A stretch of 64,000 nucleotides of DNA from positions 48,071 to 112,070 of the forward strand of contig LUOO01000045.1 of NCBI GenBank assembly GCA_001626765.1, in the 5' to 3' direction. Made by a program: the position numbers and the translations under genes. The DNA comes from Maritimibacter sp. REDSEA-S28_B5. Its GTDB lineage: Bacteria; Pseudomonadota; Alphaproteobacteria; Rhodobacterales; Rhodobacteraceae. The notes under the pieces are model-generated. The model was not told the DNA's origin and made no database searches. It was given only the letters and a program-made list of their open reading frames with translations. Numbering within the stretch: the first letter of the stretch is position 1; the number at the start of each line of letters is the position of its first letter. Below, piece by piece: positions 9,715-19,393 of the stretch.

Positions 9715-11337
9715 TTACCCCAGCTTCACGTTGTCGATGCCCACGATCCGGTCATAGGCCCAGTAGAGCACCAGCACGGCGGCGAGGAGGATGGACCCCA
9801 GCGCGGCGGCAAGGCCCCAGTTGAGCGACGACGAGATGTGATAGGCGATGCGGTTCGAGATAAAGATACCGTCGGTGCCACCCACGAGCGCGGGGGTGAT
9901 GTAGTAGCCGATGGCAAGGATGAAGACGAGGATCGACCCCGCGCCGATACCCGGCACCGATTGCGGGAAATAGACCCGCCAGAAGGTCGTCCAGTTCGTG
10001 GCCCCCAGTGACTTCGACGCGCGTACGAAGCTGGGCGGAATGGTCGCCATGACCGAATAGAGCGGCAGGATCATGAAGGGCAGCAGGATGTGCGTCATCG
10101 CGATGATGGTGCCCAGCTGGTTATTGATCATCACGAGCCGCCCGCTGTCGGACAGGATGCCCGCCCAGACGAGGATGTCGTTGATCACCCCCTGCTGCTG
10201 GAGCAGCACCTTCCACGCGCTCGTCCGCACGAGGAGCGAGGTCCAGAACGGCAGGAGCACGAGGATCATCAGGAGCGAGGATTTCCGCATTGGCAGGTTC
10301 GCCAGCAGATAGGCGACCGGGTAGCCCAGGAGGATCGTCATGAAGGTGATCGTCAAGGACATCCAGATCGTGCGCCAGAAGAGCTTGAGGTAAACGGACT
10401 GATCCGACGGCAGCGTTTCGATCCCGTGGGGGGTCAGTTCGCGGTCCACGGCGTTGAGGAAATAGCCGGAGGTGAATTCGCCCGAGTAGGCCTTGATGGT
10501 GCCCCACATCTCGACGCTGGCCCAATCTTCGTCCACCTCGAGGAACGCCTCGCGGTAGGTCGGCGCCTCGAACCCCGGCACCGCCTCTTTCGCCGCCGTG
10601 AGTTCCTCGGCTCCGAAGCCCGTGTAGGCGTCGATGGCGGCGCCGTCGGTCAGATCGGCGTAGAGCATCGCGTGGACGAGCGGCCAGGGGCGTTCGGAGG
10701 CAGGGTTGTCCTCGTCCTCGTTCTGAGTAAAGCGGGCGAAGACCCGATAGGCTTCCGCCGTGCGCGGCAGGCGGTCCTCCATCTCGTCGTTGATCCGGAA
10801 ACGGGGACCGGCATCTTCGGCGCCCTGTGCCTCGGCAAACCAGTCGGGATCGCCCATGAGCTCGGCCCAGAACGCCCCGTCGCGCCAGATCTCGTTCAGC
10901 GCGTCGAACTGGTCTTCGTAGACTTCTGCCATGTCTTCGACATCGCGGCCGGTCTGGCGAAAGAGCGAGGAAATCCCGGTTTCCTGGTAGTTGAGCCGCG
11001 AGCCGAGGCGCGTGTGCTCCTTGCGTTCGGCAGCGATGAACAGGTCCACGAACATCGCGTCGAAGACGGGTTCACCGGGGGTTTCGCCCGAGGCGTATTC
11101 CCAGTCGTCCAGAGCCTCGACCGTGCGGGGCAGCGTATCGGAGACGATGTTGTTTTCCACCGAGCGGAACAGCATGTCCGCGATGGGCGCGATGAAGGTG
11201 ATCAGGATAAAGATCAGAAGCGGCGCGATGAGCATGAGGGCGCGCATCTTTTGCCGCCGCAGCGCCCGTCTCAGCGAGGCCTTGAGGGGCCTGCCGTCGG
11301 CGGCAAGCATCGGTCCGTTCTGGGTCGCGTCGCTCAT
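9715..11337 (-). CDS. polyamine-type ABC transporter permease (PotB-like) with large periplasmic insertion
   Basis: 540 residues, about twice the length of PotB. The first membrane helix (about 33-55, LMLIAPLLIFILITFIAPIA) is followed by roughly 270 acidic, soluble residues. The remaining helices then begin near LKLFWRTIWMSLTITFMTIL. The EAA-loop region (RASKSLGATNWTTFWRVYFP) near the C-terminus is intact. By topology the insertion sits in the periplasm between helices 1 and 2, where it could contact the binding protein. It is coupled to the next permease gene. Confidence 0.88.
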   Translation of the reverse strand: MSDATQNGPMLAADGRPLKASLRRALRRQKMRALMLIAPLLIFILITFIAPIADMLFRSVENNIVSDTLPRTVEALDDWEYASGETPGEPVFDAMFVDLFIAAERKEHTRLGSRLNYQETGISSLFRQTGRDVEDMAEVYEDQFDALNEIWRDGAFWAELMGDPDWFAEAQGAEDAGPRFRINDEMEDRLPRTAEAYRVFARFTQNEDEDNPASERPWPLVHAMLYADLTDGAAIDAYTGFGAEELTAAKEAVPGFEAPTYREAFLEVDEDWASVEMWGTIKAYSGEFTSGYFLNAVDRELTPHGIETLPSDQSVYLKLFWRTIWMSLTITFMTILLGYPVAYLLANLPMRKSSLLMILVLLPFWTSLLVRTSAWKVLLQQQGVINDILVWAGILSDSGRLVMINNQLGTIIAMTHILLPFMILPLYSVMATIPPSFVRASKSLGATNWTTFWRVYFPQSVPGIGAGSILVFILAIGYYITPALVGGTDGIFISNRIAYHISSSLNWGLAAALGSILLAAVLVLYWAYDRIVGIDNVKLG

Positions 11338-11410
11338 GATCGGTATCCTGAGGTGTCTTGAGGATGGGGTAGGAGGGGCCGGAAGGCCCCTCCCCTATGC
11401 GCGGGTCGGC

Positions 11411-12520
11411 TTACTGCGCGAGCCAGGCCTGGAACTTCGAGTCCAGATCGTCGCGGTAGTCAGCCCACCAAGTGTAGTTGTAGACGAACACGTTTTCCGA
11501 GTTCTCGGGCGCGGTCGGCATATGCGGACCCATCGGGATCCCCAGTTCGGCGTGATCGCCCACGAGCGGCGCGGACGACGCACGGGCCGGGCCGTAGGAG
11601 ATGTATTTCGCCTGATCGGCGAGACGCTGGGTGTCGGTGGCGTAGCGGACGAAGTCCATCACGCGGGCCAGACGGTCTTCCGGCAGGCCGGTCGGGATGA
11701 TCCAGCCGTCAAGGTCGAACACCTGCGCGTCCCAGAGCATCTCGAAGGGCTGGTCCTGCTCTTCGATGGCCGAGAACCAGCGACCGTTGTAGGACGAGCC
11801 CATCACGATCTCGCCGTCGGCCAGGAGCTGCGGCGGCTCGGCAGCAGCGGACCACCAGACGATATCGTCCTTGATGGTGTCGAGCTTGGCGAAAGCCTGA
11901 TCCTGACCTTCCTCGGTTTCGAGAACGTCGTAGATGTCGTCCTTGGCGACGCCGTCGCAAAGCAGCGCCCATTCGAGGTTGTTGATCGGGCGCTGTTCCA
12001 GCGCGCGCTTGCCCGGATAGGTTTCGGTGTCGAAGAAGGCACAGATGCTGTCGGGCGCCGGGGCGCCTTCGGGCAGGAGGTCCGGGCGGTAGGCGGCGGC
12101 GGTCGAATAGACGATCTGAGGAATATAGCAATCCGACACGATGAAGTCGCCGAAGTCGTCTTCCGCGGACGAGCCGTCATCACCTTCGGCCAGCATCTCG
12201 TTGAAGTCGATTTCCATCGCGAGGCCTTCGTCGCACAGGCGGATGGCGTCCGAGGCCACGACGTCGACGAGGTCCCAGGTGATGTTGCCGGCTTCGTTCA
12301 TCGCCCGCAGTTTCGCCACGGCTTCGGCCGAGCTTTCGTCCCAGGTGATCGACACGTCCGGGTTCATTTCGAGGTAGGGTTCGACATAGGCTTTCTGCTG
12401 GCTCGCCTGATAGGCGCCGCCCCAGGACACGAGCGTCATGTCCGAGGCCATGTCCTGCGCGAAAGCCATGGAGCTGACGCCGGCGATGGCGGAGCCCATG
12501 AGGATGGTCTTGAGTTTCAT
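11411..12520 (-). CDS. extracellular solute-binding protein (PotD/PotF-like)
   Basis: 369 residues with a Sec signal peptide (MKLKTILMGSAIAGVSSMAF, cleavage near AQD). The mature N-terminus TLVSWGGAYQASQQKAYVEP is typical of polyamine/opine-type family 1 binding proteins. The C-terminal WWADYRDDLDSKFQAWLAQ is also typical. It is encoded between the ATPase and the permeases. Substrate is likely a polyamine or related cation, but the motif set does not distinguish putrescine from spermidine. Confidence 0.88.
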   Translation of the reverse strand: MKLKTILMGSAIAGVSSMAFAQDMASDMTLVSWGGAYQASQQKAYVEPYLEMNPDVSITWDESSAEAVAKLRAMNEAGNITWDLVDVVASDAIRLCDEGLAMEIDFNEMLAEGDDGSSAEDDFGDFIVSDCYIPQIVYSTAAAYRPDLLPEGAPAPDSICAFFDTETYPGKRALEQRPINNLEWALLCDGVAKDDIYDVLETEEGQDQAFAKLDTIKDDIVWWSAAAEPPQLLADGEIVMGSSYNGRWFSAIEEQDQPFEMLWDAQVFDLDGWIIPTGLPEDRLARVMDFVRYATDTQRLADQAKYISYGPARASSAPLVGDHAELGIPMGPHMPTAPENSENVFVYNYTWWADYRDDLDSKFQAWLAQ

Positions 12521-12634
12521 TTAGATACTCCCAGTTGTTTGCCCGATTGGGATTTGGGGGAACGTAGGACCGGGCCTGCCCTCGTCCCCATGCCGCCCGC
12601 GCGCCCGTTTGGCGGCGCACGCGGGGGTATCCGA

Positions 12635-13735
<1,101 letters not shown>

Positions 13736-13802
13736 GCGACCCCCCGGTTTCCCTGTTGGTTATGAGTGACGCTTTTTGCGCCTTTGTCCCAAGGCAACAC
13801 GA

Positions 13803-13936
13803 TTGAACCAAGGATTTCAACCGGGTTTTGCCAGCTAAATGAGCGGTTGCTCAAAGACGAAGCTATCGAAACCGAAAGCGACATTGGTCACGCGCCATGC
13901 CGCCCGCGTTTTGAGCATTCTTGATTGAACGGTCAA
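13803..13936. promoter_or_regulatory. inverted repeats upstream of the polyamine-type operon
   Basis: The 244-nt gap between the ATPase start and argE contains three short dyads: TTGAA-N8-TTCAA (13803-13820), TGAGC-ggtt-GCTCA (13840-13853) and TTGA-acgg-TCAA (13925-13936). They are plausible operator half-sites for the promoter of the minus-strand operon. I cannot assign the regulator. Confidence 0.3.
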
Positions 13937-13979
13937 AAAACCGGGGATTCGAGGGGGTTAGCAGGCGCCGCGAGTCGCC

Positions 13980-15170
13980 TCAGACCAGGCGATCGAGGAG
14001 GTCCAGGCAGGCGGCAAGCTGGTCGATGGCGACAAATTCATCCGCCATATGCGCCTGTGCAATCGACCCCGGTCCGCAGACCACCACGTCGCATCCGAGC
14101 GATTGGAAGAGCCCCGCCTCAGTTGCGAAGGCAACAACACCGGCTTCGTTCGCCCCCGTAAGCCGCGCCACGAGGTCGCGCGCGGCGTTGGTTTCCATCG
14201 GCTCGAAACCCGCGACTTCGCCGATGGTTTCGGTCACGATCCCGGCTTCGGGGTCCACGGCGCGCATGGCGGGCAGGAGCACGTCATCCACGTACGCCGC
14301 GACCTCGGACTTGACGAAGTCCATGTCGTCGGGCTGGACCGGGCGGAACTCCCATTCCACCTCCGCCTGCGCCACGATCACGTTATGCGCAAAGCCGCCA
14401 TTGATCCCGCCGATGTTGAGCGTGGTATAGGGCGGCTCGAAGGGGCTGCCCATGGGCGCGCGGGATTTCAGCGCCTCGCGCAGCTCGAGCAGCTTCATCA
14501 CGTAGCGTGCGGCGTATTCTGCGGCGTTCACCCCCAGATCGGGGCGCGACCCGTGGCCCTCGAGCCCGGTGAAGCGCGTGGTGTATTCGCAGCAGCCCTT
14601 GTGCCCCTCGATTACCCGCATTTCGGTGGGTTCGCCGATGATGGCCATCGCCGGCCTGACGCCCCGCGCGCGCAAGGCGGCCACGAGGTCCTGCGCCCCG
14701 AGGCAGCCGACCTCTTCGTCATGGGTAAAGGCGAAGTGGACCGGGCGTGACAGATCGCGCGTCGCATAGACCCGCGCCATGGCCAAGGTGCAGGCGATGA
14801 AGCCCTTCATGTCGCAGGTGCCGCGCCCGTAGAGCAGCCCGTCCTCCTCGCGCATCGTGAAGGGATCGGACGACCAGGCCTGTCCCTCGACCGGAACCAC
14901 GTCGGAATGGCCCGAGAGGACGATACCGCCGTCGCCCTCTGGCCCCAGTGTGGCAAAGAGGTTCGCCTTGGTGCCGTCCGGGCTTTCGAAAATCTCGACC
15001 CTTGCGCCGATTCCTTCCAGATAGCCCGCGATCCAGCGGATCATGTCGAGGTTCGGGTCTATGGACACCGTCGGAAAAGCGATGAGACGGTCGAGGATCT
15101 CGCGCGTCTCGATCAGGCGCGCGGCTTTGGCGTCGGCTTGGGTCATCATGGCATCCGCTGGGCTGGTCAT
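13980..15170 (-). CDS. argE: acetylornithine deacetylase (M20 family)
   Basis: Hydrolyses N-acetylornithine to ornithine in arginine synthesis. 396 residues of the M20 metallopeptidase family. Metal-binding and catalytic motifs are visible: LSGHSDVVPVEG, YGRGTCDMKGF, THDEEVGCLGA and, near the C-terminus, VVCGPGSIAQAHMADEFV. An ATG eight residues downstream is an alternative start. The neighbourhood with polyamine transport fits ornithine/polyamine metabolism, though the strand gap suggests independent transcription. Confidence 0.9.
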   Translation of the reverse strand: MTSPADAMMTQADAKAARLIETREILDRLIAFPTVSIDPNLDMIRWIAGYLEGIGARVEIFESPDGTKANLFATLGPEGDGGIVLSGHSDVVPVEGQAWSSDPFTMREEDGLLYGRGTCDMKGFIACTLAMARVYATRDLSRPVHFAFTHDEEVGCLGAQDLVAALRARGVRPAMAIIGEPTEMRVIEGHKGCCEYTTRFTGLEGHGSRPDLGVNAAEYAARYVMKLLELREALKSRAPMGSPFEPPYTTLNIGGINGGFAHNVIVAQAEVEWEFRPVQPDDMDFVKSEVAAYVDDVLLPAMRAVDPEAGIVTETIGEVAGFEPMETNAARDLVARLTGANEAGVVAFATEAGLFQSLGCDVVVCGPGSIAQAHMADEFVAIDQLAACLDLLDRLV

Positions 15171-15220
15171 TCCCCGGTTCTAGCCGACAGAGGGCCGGGG
15201 TGAAAGCGACCCTTGCTCCG

Positions 15221-16516
15221 TCAGGCGGGGGGTGCCGGAACGGACGCGCGTTCGAGGACAGCGGCAAAGAACCCGTCCGTGTCATGGCACGCGGGCGTGA
15301 GCGAGAGGAAATCCCCCGGTGAGATGGATGCGATGTCAGGCATCACGTCTCCCAACGGCACCAGCCGGAACGCGGGGTGCGCGGCGAGAAAGGCCGCGAC
15401 CTGCACCTCGTTCTCCTCCGGCAAGAGCGAACAGGTGGCATAGACGAGCCGCCCGCCCGGCTTCACCAGCCGCGCGGCGCTCGCAAAGATGCGGGACTGG
15501 AGCGCAACGAGATCGGCCAGGCCCGCCGCCCCGGACCCCCGCCAGCGGGTGTCGGGGTTGCGCCGCCATGTCCCCGTCCCCGAACAGGGCGCGTCGATCA
15601 GCACGCGGTCGAAGGTGCCTTTGCGCCGTTTGACCCATTTGTCGGTCTCGCTCGTGAGGAGCCTGGTCTCGGTGTTGTGCAGCCCCGCCGCCTTCAACCG
15701 TTCGGCGCAGCGTTTGAGCCTGCCTTCGCTCACGTCACAGGCGACGATGCGTCCCCGACCCTGCATCTGAGCGGCCATGGCAAGCGTCTTGCCGCCCGCG
15801 CCCGCGCAGAAATCCGCGACCCGTTCGCCGGGTCGGGCATCGACGAGCGCGGCCACAAGTTGCGATCCCTCGTCCTGAATCTCGACCGCGCCCGATTTGA
15901 GCGAGGCGAGGCGGGCGAGCGAGAACCGCTCGGGCACCCGGATCCCGTGGGGGGCGTGCGGTGTTTTCTCGGCACGCAGGCCCATGTCGGCCAGTTCGCG
16001 CAACACCGCCTTTTGCGTCGTGCGGTTCGGATTGATCCGCAGGTCAAGCGGCGGGGGCGCGAGGCAGGCGGCCATCTCGGCCGCGAAGGCCGCGCCAAAG
16101 CGGGCCCGCAGCGACGCCTCGGCCCAGCCGGGACATTCGAGCCGCGTCGTTTCGGGCATGTCAGGGTGATCGAGAGGCTGGCCCTTGAGGTCTGCTAGCA
16201 TCCCGGCCTCGTCCTCGGTCAGCGCCGGAAAACGCCGCGTAACGGCCTCGGGCCAGAGGCCCTCGACAAGGACGAGCCAGGCGAGCGCCCGCTCGCGCGG
16301 GCCGTCCTCCATATGCATCCGGTCAAGCCACCAGCCCAGCCGCGCGTGATGGCGCAGTAGCCCATAAAGCGCCCCGATCAGTGCGCCACGCGTTTCGTCG
16401 TCCAGATCGCGCCGCCCCCGTAGCCAGCCGGAGGTCACCGCATCGACCGGACGCGGGTCACCGTCAACGGCGGCAAGAAGGTCGAGAAGATCGGAAAGAG
16501 GCACAGCAGGAGACAC
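15221..16516 (-). CDS. RsmB/NOP-family RNA (cytosine-C5) methyltransferase
   Basis: SAM-dependent RNA m5C methyltransferase of the RsmB/NOP2 family. About 431 residues. The SAM-binding motif VADFCAGAGGKTLAMAAQM, the catalytic motif LIDAPCSGTGTWRRNPD and the second motif YATCSLLPEENEVQVAAFL (second Cys) are present. An N-terminal NusB-like helical region precedes the domain. The start is uncertain: TTG 16543, GTG 16516 and GTG 16504 are in frame, none with a strong Shine-Dalgarno site. It lies just downstream of tRNA-Leu on the same strand. Confidence 0.9.
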   Translation of the reverse strand: MSPAVPLSDLLDLLAAVDGDPRPVDAVTSGWLRGRRDLDDETRGALIGALYGLLRHHARLGWWLDRMHMEDGPRERALAWLVLVEGLWPEAVTRRFPALTEDEAGMLADLKGQPLDHPDMPETTRLECPGWAEASLRARFGAAFAAEMAACLAPPPLDLRINPNRTTQKAVLRELADMGLRAEKTPHAPHGIRVPERFSLARLASLKSGAVEIQDEGSQLVAALVDARPGERVADFCAGAGGKTLAMAAQMQGRGRIVACDVSEGRLKRCAERLKAAGLHNTETRLLTSETDKWVKRRKGTFDRVLIDAPCSGTGTWRRNPDTRWRGSGAAGLADLVALQSRIFASAARLVKPGGRLVYATCSLLPEENEVQVAAFLAAHPAFRLVPLGDVMPDIASISPGDFLSLTPACHDTDGFFAAVLERASVPAPPA

Positions 16517-16622
16517 GGGATTTCGCTTCGGTCCAGAGGGCAATGTTCACCGCGCTCTCTACTAAGCGCGCGGCCCCGGGGAAACAGCCTTTTGTCCCTC
16601 GAGGCACGAGGGGTCATATCGC

Positions 16623-16708
16623 TGGTACCCGCGGCCGGACTCGAACCGGCACGGCACTAAGGCCAAGGGATTTTAAGTCCCCGATGTCTACCATTCCATC
16701 ACGCGGGC
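16623..16708 (-). tRNA. tRNA-Leu (anticodon UAA)
   Basis: 86-nt class II tRNA on the minus strand. The acceptor stem GCCCGCG pairs with CGCGGGT, with a G-U first pair. The anticodon loop is CTTAAAA (anticodon TAA at 16673-16675). A long variable arm follows, then the T-arm GGTTCGAGTCC, and CCA is encoded (16623-16625). The variable arm and discriminator A are as expected for Leu. Confidence 0.97.
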
Positions 16709-16753
16709 CAGCGCGGGCGACCCTAGCGGAGGCACCGGGAAAGGAAAAGCGGT

Positions 16754-17458
16754 TCAGATGCCCTGCTCGACCCGTTTCTTCGTCTTCGAGAACTTCATCC
16801 CCGGTGCCGTCAGCTTGTCCGCAGGCCCGATCCAGGCATAGGCCAGCAGGCAGGGGTCGTGCTCGCCGGTGGTGATCCGGTGCTCGTGACCGGGGACGTT
16901 GAGGATGAGCGATCCCGGCGCGTAGACGGCAAGCTCGTTCTCGGACCACGCGCCCGCGACCGAGACATAGCTTTCTTCGATATCGTGGTGGCTGTGCTGG
17001 GGATAGGTGGTGTTTGGCGCGAAAAGGACGAACCCCAGCGTGATGCGGTCCGACACCACCGGGCCGCGCGGACCCAATACCTCGCAATAGGCGTATTTCT
17101 GGGCGAGCGCCTTGGGCACCTTCTCGTAACCGTATTCCCACGTCAGAAGAGGTGCCACACGTTCGAGCGCCCGGCTCATGCCCGACATGGGTCCCCGGTC
17201 GCCCAGATCGAAAGCGCGCCCCAGATGCGCCGTCACCGGCTTGTCCTCGGGGGTTCGGGCGATCACTTCCGGCCCCTCGTCGATGACCTTGCCAAGCGCG
17301 TCGCGCACCCGTTTGCGGTGCGAGGGGATGGCCTTGGACCCACCTGCGGACCCAAGCCGATACATCATCTCGAACTCCTGGATCAGATAGATCCAGCCGG
17401 GCCGGTCCCTGAGCCGCACCGGCGCGTTCATATCCACCAAAGGCTCACCGTCCTGCAT
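16754..17458 (-). CDS. dddL: dimethylsulfoniopropionate lyase, DddL-type cupin
   Basis: DddL cleaves DMSP to dimethyl sulfide and acrylate. About 234 residues, the length of DddL rather than the shorter DddQ, DddW or DddK. The C-terminal cupin barrel carries the metal-binding set: HSHHDIEESY (two His, Glu, Tyr) and, about 30 residues later, NVPGHEHRITTGEHDPCLLAYAW. The N-terminal half is helical. ATG 17458 has an AAGGGGGG-type ribosome site; ATG 17473 is an alternative. Assignment is from remembered family features; other DMSP-lyase-like cupins are possible. Confidence 0.8.
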   Translation of the reverse strand: MQDGEPLVDMNAPVRLRDRPGWIYLIQEFEMMYRLGSAGGSKAIPSHRKRVRDALGKVIDEGPEVIARTPEDKPVTAHLGRAFDLGDRGPMSGMSRALERVAPLLTWEYGYEKVPKALAQKYAYCEVLGPRGPVVSDRITLGFVLFAPNTTYPQHSHHDIEESYVSVAGAWSENELAVYAPGSLILNVPGHEHRITTGEHDPCLLAYAWIGPADKLTAPGMKFSKTKKRVEQGI

Positions 17459-17520
17459 CCACCCCCCTTTCATCTGTCCGAAAATACGCAGTCTTCACGC
17501 GACGCTGGCCCGACGCCGGG

Positions 17521-18072
17521 CTATCGCGGCGCGCCGTAAAGTTCGCGGATAAGGCCCCTTTCGGGCAGCCAGGGGTGCAGATCGACGGCCTTCTTGAGCC
17601 AGACCTCGCCCTCGTCCACCCGGCCCATCCTGAGAAGCGTCGCCCCCTTGCCCGACAGCGCCGGGATGTGGTTCGGCGAGAGCGCGATGGCCCGGTCGAG
17701 GTCGACCAGCGCCTCGCCGTAGCGCTCCTGATTGAAGAAGACATAGGCGCGCTGGTTCCAGCCCTCGGCCCATGTGGGGCAATAGGCGACGAGCGCGTCA
17801 AAGGCCTTGAGCGCCCCCTCGTAGTCGGCCACGTCGAGCCGCTCCTTACCCACATCCAGGAGTTCGCCCGACCAGGTGTCGGGCGGCGTTTTCCACAGCG
17901 CCCACATGTCGCGCAGCGCATCGCGGGCGGGCATGTAACGATCGGCAGCCTGGCCTTCGGCAATGAGCGTCGCCAGCGCCGGCTCGATGTCCGGGCCGGG
18001 CGGGCAGGTCTCGGCCAGAAGCGCCGCGGGACCGGAAGCGAACACAAACAGAGGGAGGACGAAATTTCGCAT
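17521..18072 (-). CDS. secreted TPR-repeat protein
   Basis: 183 residues with a signal peptide (MRNFVLPLFVFASGPAALLA, then ETCPPGPDIE) and three tetratricopeptide motifs. The repeats include DYEGALKAFDALVAYCPTWAEGWNQRA, RYGEALVDLDRAIALSP and RVDEGEVWLKKAVDLHP. It is a periplasmic scaffold of unknown partner. It is transcribed towards the DMSP lyase, 62 nt away, so the two could be cotranscribed. The longer open frame to 18240 adds unconserved residues over the rhomboid start. Confidence 0.8.
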   Translation of the reverse strand: MRNFVLPLFVFASGPAALLAETCPPGPDIEPALATLIAEGQAADRYMPARDALRDMWALWKTPPDTWSGELLDVGKERLDVADYEGALKAFDALVAYCPTWAEGWNQRAYVFFNQERYGEALVDLDRAIALSPNHIPALSGKGATLLRMGRVDEGEVWLKKAVDLHPWLPERGLIRELYGAPR

Positions 18073-18190
18073 GACCCGAACCTGCGCCCGCGCGACCCCG
18101 CCGGTCAAGTGATCCGAACAAGCATCCGCCACCACCTTGACCGGCCGACATTCGCTTGACGCGCGGCCCGGCCCTGTGCCTTCTGCACGC

Positions 18191-18922
18191 ATGTTCCCGA
18201 TCCGCGACCACAACCCGTCCGAGCGCACGCCCTTCGTCACCTATGCGTTGATCGCGATCAACGTGGTGATCTTTCTGGGCCAGATCACTCTGCCCGAGCA
18301 GGAGATCAACCAGTTCCTCTACACATGGGGCTTCGTGCCGGGCCGGATCATGGAAGGCTACGGCTACGAGACGATCTTCACCTCGATGTTCCTGCATTCA
18401 GGCTTCATGCACATCGCGGGCAACATGCTTTATCTGTGGATCTTCGGTGACAACCTGGAGGACGAGCTGGGGCACATGGGGTTTCTCGGTTTCTACATCG
18501 CCTCGGGCGTGGCCGCCGCGTTTGCGCAGGCATTGCCCGATCCCTATTCGGGGGTGCCGATGGTCGGAGCCTCGGGTGCCATCGCCGGTCTACTGGGCGG
18601 CTATCTCCTGCTCTTTCCCAAGGCGAAGGTGGACGTGCTGTTCATCTTCATTATCATCTTCAAGATTTTCCCGCTGCCCGCATGGCTCGTCCTGGGGGCG
18701 TGGTTCGGGCTGCAGCTTCTGAACTCGGCCTCGCAACTCGACGAAGGCGTCGCCTACCTGGCCCATGCCGGCGGGTTCGTCGCAGGGTTCATCTTTGTCC
18801 TGCCGAAGTGGCTTCGCGAAGGCGGGCCCGCGTTCTGGCGACGCACCCATGGACATCCACCGCACCCGGAAGCGAAATACGACCTGAGCCGGTCTCGCAT
18901 CCCCACGGTGCCGCGCCGCTGA
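18191..18922 (+). CDS. rhomboid family intramembrane serine protease
   Basis: 243 residues with six predicted membrane helices. The catalytic Ser lies in MVGASGAIAGLLGGY and the His in YLAHAGGFVAGF. The conserved first loop MFLHSGFMHIAGNMLYLWIFG and the N-terminal MFPIRDHNPSERTPFVTYAL are typical of the short bacterial/alphaproteobacterial group. It cleaves substrates within or near membrane helices; no substrate is evident here. Confidence 0.92.
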   Translation: MFPIRDHNPSERTPFVTYALIAINVVIFLGQITLPEQEINQFLYTWGFVPGRIMEGYGYETIFTSMFLHSGFMHIAGNMLYLWIFGDNLEDELGHMGFLGFYIASGVAAAFAQALPDPYSGVPMVGASGAIAGLLGGYLLLFPKAKVDVLFIFIIIFKIFPLPAWLVLGAWFGLQLLNSASQLDEGVAYLAHAGGFVAGFIFVLPKWLREGGPAFWRRTHGHPPHPEAKYDLSRSRIPTVPRR

Positions 18923-18999
18923 GCCCGACCGTCGGGAACCTGCGCGACAGGCCCCGTTTGCCGCAGGGCGAGCGTCCGAGGCGCCAGACAGGGGTAAGC

Positions 19000-19191
19000 C
19001 TAGTTGCCTCCGACCGGGCGGTTCGCCACCACGGAGGACGCCTTGTCCGCAAGCGAGGGAAGCGACGCGGTCACGGTGAACCCCATGGCGACGCCAAGCA
19101 AGACGATACCGGCGGCCAGCACGACCCAGTCGACCGTCACGGCCCCGTCTTCGTCTCGCAGAAATCCCGGCATGTCATGTCCTTGCGCCAT
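19000..19191 (-). CDS. small Flp/pilin-like membrane protein
   Basis: 63 residues from ATG 19191, which has GGAGG six nt upstream. The N-terminus MAQGHDMPGFLRDEDGAVTVDWVV resembles Flp/TadE-type pilin processing regions (a Gly-x-hydrophobic start, conserved acidic residue), followed by one membrane helix VLAAGIVLLGVAMGFTVTA. No tad/cpa cluster is present in the window, so it is an orphan. It might be an unrelated single-pass protein. Length is right for Flp pilins. Confidence 0.65.
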   Translation of the reverse strand: MAQGHDMPGFLRDEDGAVTVDWVVLAAGIVLLGVAMGFTVTASLPSLADKASSVVANRPVGGN

Positions 19192-19393
19192 CGCGTCCTC
19201 CATTGATGTCGGTCCGGATAACGGACGATCCGGGCAGAAGTGCGGCAAGCTGAGGCCGGCGATGCGACAATCGCGCCTATCGCGCGGCCCATAAGTCAGG
19301 GGAACCGCACCGAAGGGACGGTTTCGGCACAGCTCTGTCGAGGATTACGCCGCCGCGACGACACCCGGAACCAGAACCAGGCCGGACCCGCGC

